Shown: piece by piece, positions 12,395-22,239 of the stretch
How positions within the stretch are numbered: position 1 is the first letter of the stretch
How the letters are laid out: each line of letters opens with the position of its first letter
Origin: Trichomonas vaginalis G3
Taxonomy: Eukaryota > Parabasalia > Trichomonadida > Trichomonadidae
Reading direction: 5' to 3'
Length of the DNA stretch: 64,000 nt
Assembly (NCBI RefSeq): GCF_026262505.1
Contig: NC_067203.1
Location: forward strand, 2,852,001-2,916,000
Made by a program: the position numbers and the translations under genes
Notes under the pieces: model-generated
Databases searched by the model: none
What the model was told of the DNA's origin: nothing
Seen by the model: the letters and a program-made list of their open reading frames with translations, nothing else

Positions 12395-12876
12395 TAAGGG
12401 ATCACCACCTTAGTTTACAAAAAAATACGTTATTTACACTCTGAGTCTTCTTCTAGAGGTCTTTTTTAGATTTTGAAACAATGAAAAGATAGAACATGAT
12501 CAATGTATGCTATATTTAAGTTTATTCATAAAAATATCAATTCTATCATAGAGAAAAAGTGCATTTAAGTTCAAAAAATTGAATAGTTGTAAACTAAGAC
12601 ACTGATCCCTTAAATAATTTTTAAAAAGGAGACATTTGCAGTTTAACATATTATTATCTTTTAAACTCATTAGATGAAACAAATATTATATTAGACATGT
12701 GGAAATCAATGATCACAAAGATTAGTAGTAGGATATGACGGGTTTAGTGACTTTTTTTGTTACATCTATATATAGACGATGCATTAAAATATATTTATTT
12801 ATAAATCATTTAAAAAATTAACATTAATTTTAAAATAATTTATTTTTTTATCTTTTATAAAAGAAGCTATATATAG
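12395..12876. other. Intergenic region between ankyrin gene and AT Maverick
   Basis: AT-rich, with no supportable gene; a short minus-strand frame at 12500-12682 has no family features. The last part has TTTTTTATCTTTTATAAAAG ahead of the next ATG, like other start-proximal motifs in this element. Confidence 0.5.
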
Positions 12877-13466
12877 ATGATGTCAGATATTCCGCGATTA
12901 ATTAAACATTGTTTAAATCCTGAATGGGTTAAACTTCAATTTAAAAATGAAGATTGTGAATTATTAAATGAATATGAAAGCCAAAATAAGCTAATGAGGT
13001 ATAAATATAATGATAAAGAATATTTAATTTCATGGAATCAATGGAGTCATAATCAAAGACCTCATAAACGAGAAGAAGAAATTGAAAATAATGAAATGGA
13101 AATCATTGATGACATTAAAGAGGATGGAATTCCTAAATTTTGTAGAAAAACCTTTAGAACTAAGTTAGGAGCATATAAACGGAGAGTATTAAATCCTGAA
13201 TATCTTAAACATCAATTTAAAAAGGAAGACTGTGAATTATTAAACGTAATGAATATGAAAATGCTAAATCAAAACTGAGATATAAATATATTGGAAGTGA
13301 TGAAAGGTGTAAAGATAAAGATAAAGTTTATTCAGTTTCATATAATAACTGGCACACGTTAGGGATAAGAAAACATTTAGGAGATTATGGGAAATGTTCT
13401 GAATTCTTTAAATCTAGTATATACGAGAGAGTAAAAGAAATTAGAAATAATTATTTTCATGAATAA
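12877..13466 (+). pseudogene. Protein with an internally duplicated domain, frameshifted
   Basis: The start is ATG at 12877. Two copies of a roughly 45-residue module follow: LNPEWVKLQFKNEDCELLNE... with ...YLISWNQW, then LNPEYLKHQFKKEDCELLN... with ...VYSVSYNNW. A frame shift near 13245 separates the second module's halves; the restored frame would end at the TAA at 13464-13466. The pattern (CELL, Y, RYKY, W near the end) is reminiscent of small treble-clef or DUF723-like modules of viruses, but the zinc cysteines are not evident. Function unknown; a DNA-binding role is speculation. Confidence 0.5.
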
Positions 13467-13579
13467 AAGATTCACTACCATAATGAAATAAAAAATAAAA
13501 TAAACTTTAAAAAATAAACTTCTTACGAAAAATTAAAACTTAGTTATGTTTATTATTTTATTTTTTTATTTTGTATGAA

Positions 13580-14681
13580 ATGAGCGTCAAAACTAACAAC
13601 GTTAAAAAATTAGGATTCACAAACGAGGAAATAAAGGATATATTAGAGGAGGTAGGTTATGAAGTTAATAAATATTATTTAAGAAATTGTCAAAAATTTG
13701 CCGAGTTATTAAATGATTTAGATTATGATGGAAAAATGAATAAAGATGATGTTATAAATTTCTTATATCCCACATCTGAAGAAGAAAAACCTAAAGAACC
13801 TGATGTTTTCCCTGAATATTATGAAGAACGGATTAAAGATGATGAATACAATGAAATTGAAAGACTGAAAAAAATAAGAGATGAAATAGATGAAAAAATT
13901 AAGGAATTAAGAGAAGTTGAAAAATATAATGAAAATGAAGTAGAGGGTTTAATGAATATCCCAGCTTCAGAATCAGAAGTCAGAAATCTCATGAAGAAAG
14001 ATATAAAAATTATGTCTCAGAATCAACACAAAATTTATTAGATGGTGAAATAGACGAAACACTTTCAGAAGAAGGTACTAAATTTATTCGTAAACATAAG
14101 TTACAATTTATTGATAATGAAGAATACCCTTGTATCTTACTTTCACCACCTTAGATTCTGAAAATTCAAAAAAGCTCTTAAAAACGTGACATATGCAACT
14201 AATACGATTAAGAAAGAAGATCATGATATTTACACAAATTATTATTTAAATAAATGCACAGGTGTTGATAAAGTTTTTGATTTATTAGATAAAATATCAA
14301 AAGAAACCATTGGAACATATAAAATTTTATGTGATTGCGGTTTCATTGTTGAAGATACAATAATGTTTCATATGAAAGAACAGCACCGAAGGAAGACGAA
14401 GTGAAAGGTCTATACCATTCGTTATTAAGAACATAAAAGATATGAAAACTTATAAACATTATATTTATTCATTTATTTCAGAAAAAATGGAAGCAACCCA
14501 TAAAACATCTTCTCATCATTTTATAGCTATTCATACATTCCTTTTCAAAGTTGTGAAATTAAATAAGACAGGAATTAGATTTAATGTATCAGGGTACGCA
14601 TTCTTGAGTAAATTAAAATGTATTCGTCACGTCGCAGATGATAAAAATTTATGTGTTCTTAATTCATTTTATGGGCTTTAA
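13580..14681 (+). pseudogene. Hypothetical Maverick protein with possible zinc finger, frameshifted
   Basis: The start is the ATG at 13580, after TTTTATTTTGTATGAA, the usual start-proximal motif. Segments in shifting frames run through an acidic coiled coil (EIERLKKIRDEIDEKIKELR), a possible C2H2-like finger (CDCGFIVEDTIMFHMKEQH, about 14334-14390) and a C-terminal part ending at 14681 (CIRHVADDKNLCVLNSFYGL). The last block resembles the region just before the palm-proximal part in some Maverick polymerases, so this could be a detached polymerase N-terminus. It may be one gene or two. Confidence 0.45.
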
Positions 14682-14730
14682 AAAATAAACTTTATTTTTA
14701 TTTATTTTTTAATTTTTTATTCTTACATAA

Positions 14731-17700
14731 ATGAACAAAAACGGAACAGCTAAAATGAATGATAATCAAATTAGAGCAGAAGGTAGAAGGTTATTTAAAC
14801 GCTTCTATAACATTCCTGATGGTGTTAATCCTAAAACTCGTAGAAGCTATTTAAATGAAGCAATAGATGCATATGAAGGGTTTGACATTTCATCAGAAAG
14901 TGAGAGATTAGCGAGAATGTTAAATGTTAATATTGATTTCTATTATTGTGATCCTCAACCAGAAGACGTGGACATAAATAAGGTAGACTTTCCATTAGTG
15001 GAATCAATAATGATAGATCCAGAATTTGAAACAGTAAATATTTTATTAACACAGAGTCCATGTGGAAAACTTCACGCTGACAGAATAACAGACGTTGAAG
15101 CACTCACCGGCTATAAAGTTTGTCCATATTGTAAAGAAGAAGTTTATTCTATCCGTGATGATCCAGAAAGGAAAAACCAAAGAAGATTTTTAAAGCATTG
15201 TGAGAAATGTAAAGAAAATAATGGAAGATTAATTCAAGACGTTCAATTGCAAAAGACCAGCAACCATATGCACCACATATTACGAAACAGAAGATATATC
15301 AGTGGTTATTAGCTCACAATTTGCAGAATATTATAAACCGACAAGATATTATATTACTTTTGACTTGAAACATTAGAGACTAAAGAAGAATTACAACTTT
15401 CTGAGTGTGCAACTTTGAACGCTTACTTAAAACCATTCATGGTATCATCAACGGTTAAATTAAATGATAAAACATATACGAGGAATTTTTGCTTAACTTC
15501 GAGTGATTCTTTTATTTCTGATTGGATTGAGTTTTTATTTTCAACCTGTTCATTAGTTGAATCAAATATGAGTCAATACAATGAATTATTGAAGCCGCAA
15601 ACGGCGGGGACTTTGTCCCATACATTAAATGAAAAACAGAAGGAAGCATTTAAAGAACTTCTAGATGAGGAATTCAATAAAGTGAATATCATAGGTTTTA
15701 ATTCGGGAAAGTTTGATTTAAATTTAATTCTTCGTGATTTAAACACTGCAAAATGGAAAATAAAATCAATGCTGGGTTCATCTTCACAATTTAAGCAAAT
15801 CATTGTAAAGAAAACAAACGTTCCATATGAATTGAGATTTATTGACATCAGAAATTATATAGCGGGTGGGACATTAGACCAATTCACTCAAGATTTCGGA
15901 AACAATAAATCACGTGTTAAATCCTTTTTCCCTTATCAATTCATCACGTGGGAGAATTACGAAGAAGAATTATATAAAGAGGAACCATTCACGAAAGATT
16001 CATTTTATTCAGCATTAACTCAAGAAACTATATCAGATAGTGATTATCAAATATATCTCAATGATGCTAAAAATTTAAGAATAGATTAGAATATTTTATT
16101 CATTATTGCAATAAAGATGTTGAAATTATGATTGACCCAATCGATAAAATTATTGAAGAAACATTTGTTTATAAAATTGATATGCTTCATAATCTTTCTT
16201 TATCATCGAATGCTTCAATGATTCGTTACGCTTTAGCATATAAAGACTTTAATCCTAATGAAAAATATCCTGAGGAAGAGATAGAATCAAGTTTTGAATT
16301 AACGAAAAAGTATTGGAAATATAAAATTGAATCATATAAGAAACAAGATGAAAAAGCAGAAAGGATACTAAAAATAATGTTTCAATGGATGATTTTCAAT
16401 ACTATCACGATTTAATCCTTTCATCTAAATGCAAAATGTGTGGTAAAGCGTTTACATATGCAAATAAACCATTGGATAGAATCGATAATGAAAAACCACA
16501 TACCAAAGAAAATTGTCAGTTAATGTGTTGTTATTGCAATGTCGTAAAATCAAATAAAGATGAAGATGTTCAACGTTTAAGAATCAATTTAAGAAATTAT
16601 GCATTAAAAAATAATTTACCAATGACTTTAGATTCAGTTGAAGCTTATCACATTCTCCGTAATGGAATTACTGGTGGTTTATCAAATGTTCAACATAGAG
16701 TAAATCTTAAAGGAATCACGCACATTAATAAACTTTCATATAATCCAGAAACTAAAACTGTATCAAATGAGGACACCACCAACATTATGACTCATTTCGT
16801 TGGTGTTGATTTTAATTCATTATATCCTTCATCATTTTCATCTAATCCTCATGATTTCATTCAATATACTGACCATAAAATGTATATGCCGGGAAGATTG
16901 AATGGTGTTATCATTTGTGATACAGCAACAAAGAAAGCAAAAGCACTGGGAATAATTAAGAAGAAAAATACTTTATTCGTGGCTGAAGTAAAGGGTCACA
17001 TTGATGAAAAATACATTAATGATTACATAAACTTTTTACCGATAATAAGAAACTTAGATATTATCACAGATGAAAAAACAATTGGCAGTTTTATGTATAA
17101 TTACATGAAATCAAACAATCTACCAGTTGACCAGAAACAGAGGAAATTAACTCAGTTAGCATCAACACACAACCAATATCAACCATTTTCTTCTTATTAT
17201 CTTTGGTATCTAATAGACAGATTTCATTTTATCATCGATGATATTCAATCAATTTTAACATTTACGAAAAACACTTGTTTTAATGAATTTGCGAACGAAT
17301 TTATGAACGAAAGACAAAAGGCTGAATTAGAAGGAAATAAAGGAAAAAGTTTATTTTGCAAGATTTCGCTTAATGGATCATATGGTTACGATGCAATGAA
17401 TACACAAAATTACGCAAAGACTAAAATAATGAATGCACAGAAGGCACGCGTTGCATGTATGTCAAATAAGTTTAAAAACATAAGAGAAATAGGTGAAGAT
17501 ACATATCAAGTGATGCTTAAAGATAGATTTTATAGATGTGATACATGTTTACAAGAGGCATTCTTCACTTTAGATAACGCAAATACTGGTATTTGTTTTC
17601 ATTTATGATTTTATGTATAAATGCATGGATGTTAATCGTTTTCATTTCATTGAAGGTGATACTGATTCATCTTATTGGGCAATCGCTGGCGACCCAAATC

Positions 17701-18183
17701 TTCCTAACACTCAAGCATTTCAAGCAATTGTTACCGATAAACAATTTTATGATAAAAACATTTTCAAATTCGCACCATTTTGATTTCTTCTGTTTTGATG
17801 AGAAATTTAAACCTAAATTAAAGAATAAAGCTGAAGAAAAAGCACATGAGAAGAAGTTATTGGGTTTAGCAATTGAGAAACAAGGTGATAACATGGTTGC
17901 TTTATGCCCTAAGTGTTATACATCATTCAACGGTTCAATTGATGGAAGTGATTTTAAAAAGATTGCACAAAAAATGAAAGGTGTTAGTTTACGACAAAAT
18001 AAAATTAACACCTAAAAATTATTTGGATATAATAAATGATAAAGTTATTTTGATGGTCAGAATATTAATTTACAACTTAAAAACGGGTCAATGACTCGCT
18101 TAACAATCGGTAAGACTGCATTAACAGGAGCACACACTAAGGCTGTATGTTGTGAAAATGGATGTTGTATGCCATTTATTTAA
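14731..18183 (+). pseudogene. Family B DNA polymerase with an HNH insertion, frameshifted
   Basis: This is the replicative polymerase of the AT lineage. In order: an N-terminal region with a CPYC...H...CEKC zinc knuckle (about 15119-15215), Exo I around 15355-15385 (ITFD...ETLET, split by a shift), an Exo II-like NSGKFDLNLILRDL (about 15702), an HNH-type insertion at about 16430-16550 (CKMC, LDRIDNEKPHTKENCQLMC, CYCN), polymerase motif A DFNSLYPSS (about 16807), motif B SLNGSYGYD (about 17368) and motif C EGDTDS (about 17652). The restored C-terminus ends in GCCMPFI at 18181-18183. Breaks lie near 15270, 15373, 16090, 16300, 16385, 17600 and 18050. A GC-rich double hairpin at 15594-15619 is read through in frame. 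Confidence 0.75.
15594..15619. repeat. Double-hairpin element inside the polymerase frame
   Basis: Two adjacent perfect stems, GCCG-CAAA-CGGC and GGGAC-TTT-GTCCC, stand out in AT-rich coding DNA and encode PQTAGTLSH. The order and spacing match the intergenic double-hairpin insertions of W, X and Y. Confidence 0.55.
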
Positions 18184-18211
18184 TACAATTTAAAATTTTA
18201 TTTTTAATAAA

Positions 18212-18671
18212 ATGCCACAGAAGAGACAAAAGGAACCAAATCGATTTATACCAAATGGTTTTAACTTTCAGATTCCAAATAATCAACCACAACGAATTTT
18301 TCAAATCCCACCACAGCATCAACAGCCGCAACAACGACCACCACACCACCACCACAAGTCAACGGAGAAGAACATTCACCCCTGAAGAAAGAAATTTCAA
18401 TAATTTGATGCGTCAACAAAATCAAGGTTTGAGATTTTATCCGGGCAGTAATGGTATACATATAAGGCATCCAAATTTAGATAGAAGATATACCGCTGAG
18501 ATTCATATTTTACCTAATAATACGGTTAATTTTGCTGGATTTTATGATCATCATCAGGAAATCTGGACTCCACCATTTGATACCGTTTTAGAAGGAGGAA
18601 CCGTTAATGATGCGATTCAATATGTAAATAATGGTTTTGATACTATGATTCAAAGAGGTGGGCACCCTTAA
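18212..18671 (+). pseudogene. Small His/Gln/Pro-rich protein, frameshifted
   Basis: The ATG at 18212 follows TTTTATTTTTAATAAA, 28 bases after the polymerase stop. The first 55 codons are rich in Pro, Gln and His (PQHQQPQQRPPHHHH). A shift near 18350 leads to the longer frame (RRRTFTPEERNFNNLMRQQN ... VLEGGTVNDAIQYVNNGFDT) ending at 18671. No family recognised. Position between polymerase and integrase, with a basic middle, fits an accessory element protein. Confidence 0.45.
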
Positions 18672-18695
18672 AACATTTATTTTATTTTTATATAA

Positions 18696-20282
18696 ATGGA
18701 TAACGCAGATTTAGAAAATTTAATTGATGATTTAGTACTTAATCAAAATTTTCTTAATTATTATGAATTAAAATCATATCTCCAAAAACATAATAACAAT
18801 ATAACGGGTGATGATATGGATTATTATTATTCGTATTATAAAAATGAAATTTTGAAATATCATGATAAAATAATTTCTGAAATTAAAGACAAAATTAAAA
18901 ATAATGAATATACAAAGGGAAAAACTAAATCACAACTTAAACAGTTGAAAGATTTCAAAAATAAAGTATTAACAGAAGAAGATATTGATGAATTATATAA
19001 ATTATATAATCCTGAGCCGCAAAAGCCAAAGGAACAAAAACAAAAGAAGAAAAAGCCGAAAACAACACCAAAAGAGAAAGTAGCAAATGTTCAACAGCTA
19101 AAGGTGCAAAACGCCCAGGTCCTTCAGACCATAAATGAAGCACAAGCTTTAATTTATGATTCATTAGTTAAACCATATTCAGCCCGACTTTTAAATGAAG
19201 ATCAACTTTTGGAATTCATCCTTCAACATAAACTCGAAGCGGGAAAGTATATCAAACCTTTATATACAGCATATTTAAAACAAATGAATAGAATACATCC
19301 AGAATTAATGAAAGGAAAATCAACAACTAAAACTTCATCATCCAAAATCAAAGCAGATAAAATTAAACCACTTGCAACACCAAAACCTCCAACGACAGTA
19401 CCTCCTCCTTCAGTTAATCCTTCATCATTCACTTTATTATATCCATTTCAAACATTAAAGAAGCAAAAAGATTTTAAAAAGGATTTCAAGATATTAAATA
19501 AACCAATTGACCCGAAAATTCAACCGTTAAAGGAAAAATTTAGTCGCCCTTCATTTGCACCATATCCATATTCATACGAAATCGATCATCTGGAATATTC
19601 AAAAGGAAACGTTACTTATTTATTCCATTAACATTAACACTAGATATTTATATTGCATTCCAGTGAAAGGGAAAACAGAACAGGAAACAAGAAGAGCTAT
19701 TCAATACTTACTAGATCATGAAAGAGTAGATAATATAAGGGGTGATGGTGATAAAGGATTTCAGGCAGCTATGGTTCATTATTTCCCACAAATTAATTTT
19801 TACTTTTCATCTCTCCATATACGTTTCATAATAAAATAGTTGATGCGGTAATGAGAACTCTTAGAGATGCGTTAGGGGTTAACGGTCAGATATACTGGGA
19901 TGGAAATCATGACTCCATCATACAGCAGTTAGTATATTATTACAATAATACATGGCATAGAACTATAAACATGAAACCAGTGGAAATGAAAAATGATATT
20001 TCAAAAGAATGGGAATATATTAGAAAGCAAATGGAAAGGTTAAATGATGTTAAACGTGAACAAATTAATTCGGGGCTCATGAATTTTAAACAAGGGGATA
20101 AAGTTTTGATTCATCTCGATTATGGAAAAACTGATAAATCAATGACAAAAAGAAGACGAAGATTTGACACAATAGCTGAATTTGTTAGATATATTAACGG
20201 CAATGCATTAGTTGAAGTTGACAATAAATTAATAGAAATTCCGATTTATTTTATTACTCCATTATATTTAAATAATATTTAA
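18696..20282 (+). pseudogene. Maverick-type integrase of the AT lineage, frameshifted
   Basis: The ATG at 18696 follows TTTATTTTTATATAA. A long charged N-terminal region with a Lys/Pro-rich linker (PKEQKQKKKKPKTTPKEK) precedes the rve-type core. The first catalytic Asp is in EIDHLEY (about 19577) and the second in RGDGDKGF (about 19738). At the third position IVDAVMRTLRD has Asp instead of Glu. A C-terminal segment with MKPVEM and a KQGDKVLIHLDYGKT chromo/SH3-like strand follows. Frame changes near 19625 and 19810-19845 break it. Insertion of element DNA is the family role. Confidence 0.65.
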
Positions 20283-20301
20283 TTTTTTTATTTCGTAAGA
20301 A

Positions 20302-20574
20302 ATGAGTGACAACGAAGCATCCAAGAGTCCAGACGATGAATATAAAAAGAAACTAAACAGAATTAAATCAAAAATATGCTATTGCAAAAAGAAGCCGCAA
20401 TGCGGTGGGGCTGAAAACGATAAAGAGAGGAAAGAAATAATCGAAAAATTAGAAACTTACCGTTCAATCCTTAAACTGAGTGAAGTAAAAATAAAAGAAT
20501 TTAATAGAATAAATAAATTGATTGGAAGAGATGAATTTAATAAAGATGAATTTTTAAACTCAATCCAAATTTAA
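20302..20574 (+). CDS. Small charged protein, 90 residues
   Basis: Start ATG at 20302, after TTTTTTTATTTCGTAAGAA, 19 bases past the integrase stop. The protein is highly charged and probably helical (KERKEIIEKLETYRSILKLS). A short Cys/Lys segment (CYCKKKPQCGGAEN) is encoded partly by the GC-rich hairpin at 20394-20406 (GCCGCAATGCGGT), similar to that inside the polymerase. No family recognised. Confidence 0.5.
   Translation: MSDNEASKSPDDEYKKKLNRIKSKICYCKKKPQCGGAENDKERKEIIEKLETYRSILKLSEVKIKEFNRINKLIGRDEFNKDEFLNSIQI
20394..20413. repeat. Hairpin element inside a small coding region
   Basis: GCCGC-AAT-GCGG(T) followed by GGGGCT. It begins with the same GAAGCCGCAA as the copy in the AT polymerase at 15591. 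The second hairpin is degenerate. It encodes KKPQCGGAEN. Confidence 0.45.
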
Positions 20575-20577
20575 TTT

Positions 20578-20763
20578 TTATTCCTCTTCGACAACGTCTC
20601 TTCGAGACGTCAAACCCTTCTGGGTTCTTCTTTCCATCATTACTGCATAACCGCATCTTCTCGGTTTTCGTGGTTTGTTGTTTTTAATTCGTTCTTGCAT
20701 CATTTTTATCATTTCCTCCCTTGTTATGATTCGTGGTAAATTTTGAGCTTGTGGAGTATCCAT
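20578..20763 (-). CDS. Small basic protein, 61 residues
   Basis: The ATG at 20763 is preceded by TTTTATTTTTATATAA on the minus strand. The protein is basic (KNNKPRKPRRCGYAVMMERR). Its C-terminus (TQKGLTSRRDVVEEE) is encoded by two strong adjacent hairpins, ACGTCTC-TTC-GAGACGT and AACCC-TTCT-GGGTT (about 20589-20625), of the double-hairpin type. It converges on the 90-residue gene with a 3-base gap. Function unknown. Confidence 0.5.
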   Translation of the reverse strand: MDTPQAQNLPRIITREEMIKMMQERIKNNKPRKPRRCGYAVMMERRTQKGLTSRRDVVEEE

Positions 20764-20822
20764 TTATATAAAAATAAAATTTTATTATCAGTTATTTTAT
20801 CATCATTTTATTAAGTTCATCT

Positions 20823-20972
20823 TTAGTTAAATTTGAATGGATTCGCTAATGTTCCACCTTGAGCCACAACACTTGCCCCGGCTAATTGTGAAGAACCTGG
20901 GATAAGTACTCCATGAAATGATTTCATTGGTATCATTAATTTAGAAATAGTTGGCTTAATTAATTTTGTCAT
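20823..20972 (-). CDS. Very small protein, 49 residues
   Basis: The ATG at 20972 has TTTTATTTTTATCATAA upstream, like the neighbouring genes, which is the main reason to accept so short a frame. The product has a hydrophobic, Gly/Ala-rich C-terminal half (SFHGVLIPGSSQLAGASVVA, then QGGTLANPFKFN). Possibly a small virion or membrane-active peptide; unproven. Confidence 0.45.
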   Translation of the reverse strand: MTKLIKPTISKLMIPMKSFHGVLIPGSSQLAGASVVAQGGTLANPFKFN

Positions 20973-21031
20973 TTATGATAAAAATAAAATTACATAATTT
21001 AAATTTTTTTCTTTCTCACTTTCTCATTTTC

Positions 21032-21166
21032 TCATTTTTCATCCTGTTTTGGTTTCAGCAACTTTTCAAGTTGTTGTCTTGTCAGTAACTTTAATTTTAA
21101 CTTTGGATCAAATATTGGGTTTCCATCTTTATCTCTTCCAATAACACCATATGGTAGAATCTTCAT
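21032..21166 (-). CDS. Very small protein, 44 residues
   Basis: The ATG at 21166 is preceded by TTTTATTTTAGTATAA on the minus strand. The product is MKILPYGVIGRDKDGNPIFD followed by a basic, Leu-rich tail. No family recognised. The start motif and the run of similarly spaced tiny genes support it. Confidence 0.45.
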   Translation of the reverse strand: MKILPYGVIGRDKDGNPIFDPKLKLKLLTRQQLEKLLKPKQDEK

Positions 21167-21228
21167 TTATACTAAAATAAAAATTTAAATTATGCCGTTC
21201 TAAAGTTTGTGAAACAAACATTGAGCGT

Positions 21229-22230
21229 TCATTGAACGCGAAACCATACATAAACTGTCATATAGGGTGGCATGTAATCTTCAGCCGAGCCTGTTGGATA
21301 TGTTGTGAAAGTATGGACATGATTTCCTCCTGGTTCAGTTGGTCGAAAAGTCTTTTTTGTTGAATCGTTATAAGTTGAGATAAAACATCATGACCGGCTT
21401 CATAGTCTGAGTTGTTATAATGGGTGGTCTCTTAATGAGTGTATATGGTCGCCAGAAAAGTTTGTAGTTCCTGTATGCTTATGCGGCGGAAGGTTTGCTT
21501 CTTTAATTTTCTTTGAACCACCGGTTTGTTTTGAACTATTAGCACAGTAGAGGAAACGATCGGTTATTTGTTGCCATGTACCGAAACCGAATACATCAGC
21601 TGGATTTGTTGAATTCATGATGTATATATTGAACAATGGGGTAAATCATCTCAAAGAATTGTATTTAATCCATTATGAATATTGAATTTATTATATAATA
21701 TTGAAACTGGGTAAGAAATTAAAATTGGTCTTGTCATCAATATTAACGTATTATTTTTGAAATTGCTTTTCTAACATCTTGAAATTTTTGTGATTTCAGA
21801 CCAATTTCTTCCATCACTACTGATATTTACTAAATCACCACATCCAAAAGCAATGAAATACCCATCAATATAAAATATTAGTAAATCTATAATTTCGAGT
21901 AAGTTTTGGAGTGAATGAATAAACAATTCCCAATTTGATAAATCTGTGATAATAAATATGTCTGTTATAACTTACAGGATATGAATAGACCATTCCACCT
22001 GAAACGAGAACATAAACATTTGATCCATAACATAAAGCTTCAATGTCTCCATCAGCTTGAAAATTTGTTCAAATTGACCTTGTGGTATTGAATGATCTAT
22101 AAATTTTATCATTTTGTAGATAAAATACATTTGTTAATGTAATACCACTTACTTGTATAATCAATTTTCAAATCTGATGACATCATACTAAACATATAAT
22201 AATTTATCCCATCCTCACTAATGAAAATTT
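21229..22230 (-). pseudogene. Phage tail-fibre-like protein: beta-propeller-like remnant plus collar domain
   Basis: The C-terminal part (21229-21636) is a tail-collar-like domain: MNSTNPADVFGFGTWQQITD, RFLYCANSSKQTGGS, then after a frame shift near 21420, GGNHVHTFTTYPTGSAEDYM and the end VYVWFRVQ. Upstream (21640-22230) the sequence is badly decayed but keeps blocks such as ALCYGSNVYVLVSGGMVYSY and FGCGDLVNISSDGRNWSEI. The latter have the SSDG-NW pattern of BNR/sialidase-like repeats. The fibre of W and Y shares the collar but not this part. The presumed role is attachment to a host surface, by analogy with phage fibres. Maverick W is inserted just beyond it. Confidence 0.6.
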
Positions 22231-22239
22231 GATTGACTT

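Larger units (their letters stand above)
12850..22239 (+). mobile_element. AT-rich second-lineage Maverick (AT), decayed
   Basis: It contains a family B polymerase, an integrase, several small proteins and a phage-like fibre, each divergent from those of W/X/Y and built from visibly more AT-rich codons. Almost every large gene is frameshifted. The right end is cut by Maverick W at 22240; no TIR was identified at the left, so that limit is approximate. Confidence 0.6.

Noticed and set aside
12500-12682. 60-codon minus-strand frame upstream of the ankyrin gene
   Set aside because: Compositionally random, no leader motif, no homologous copy in the window.
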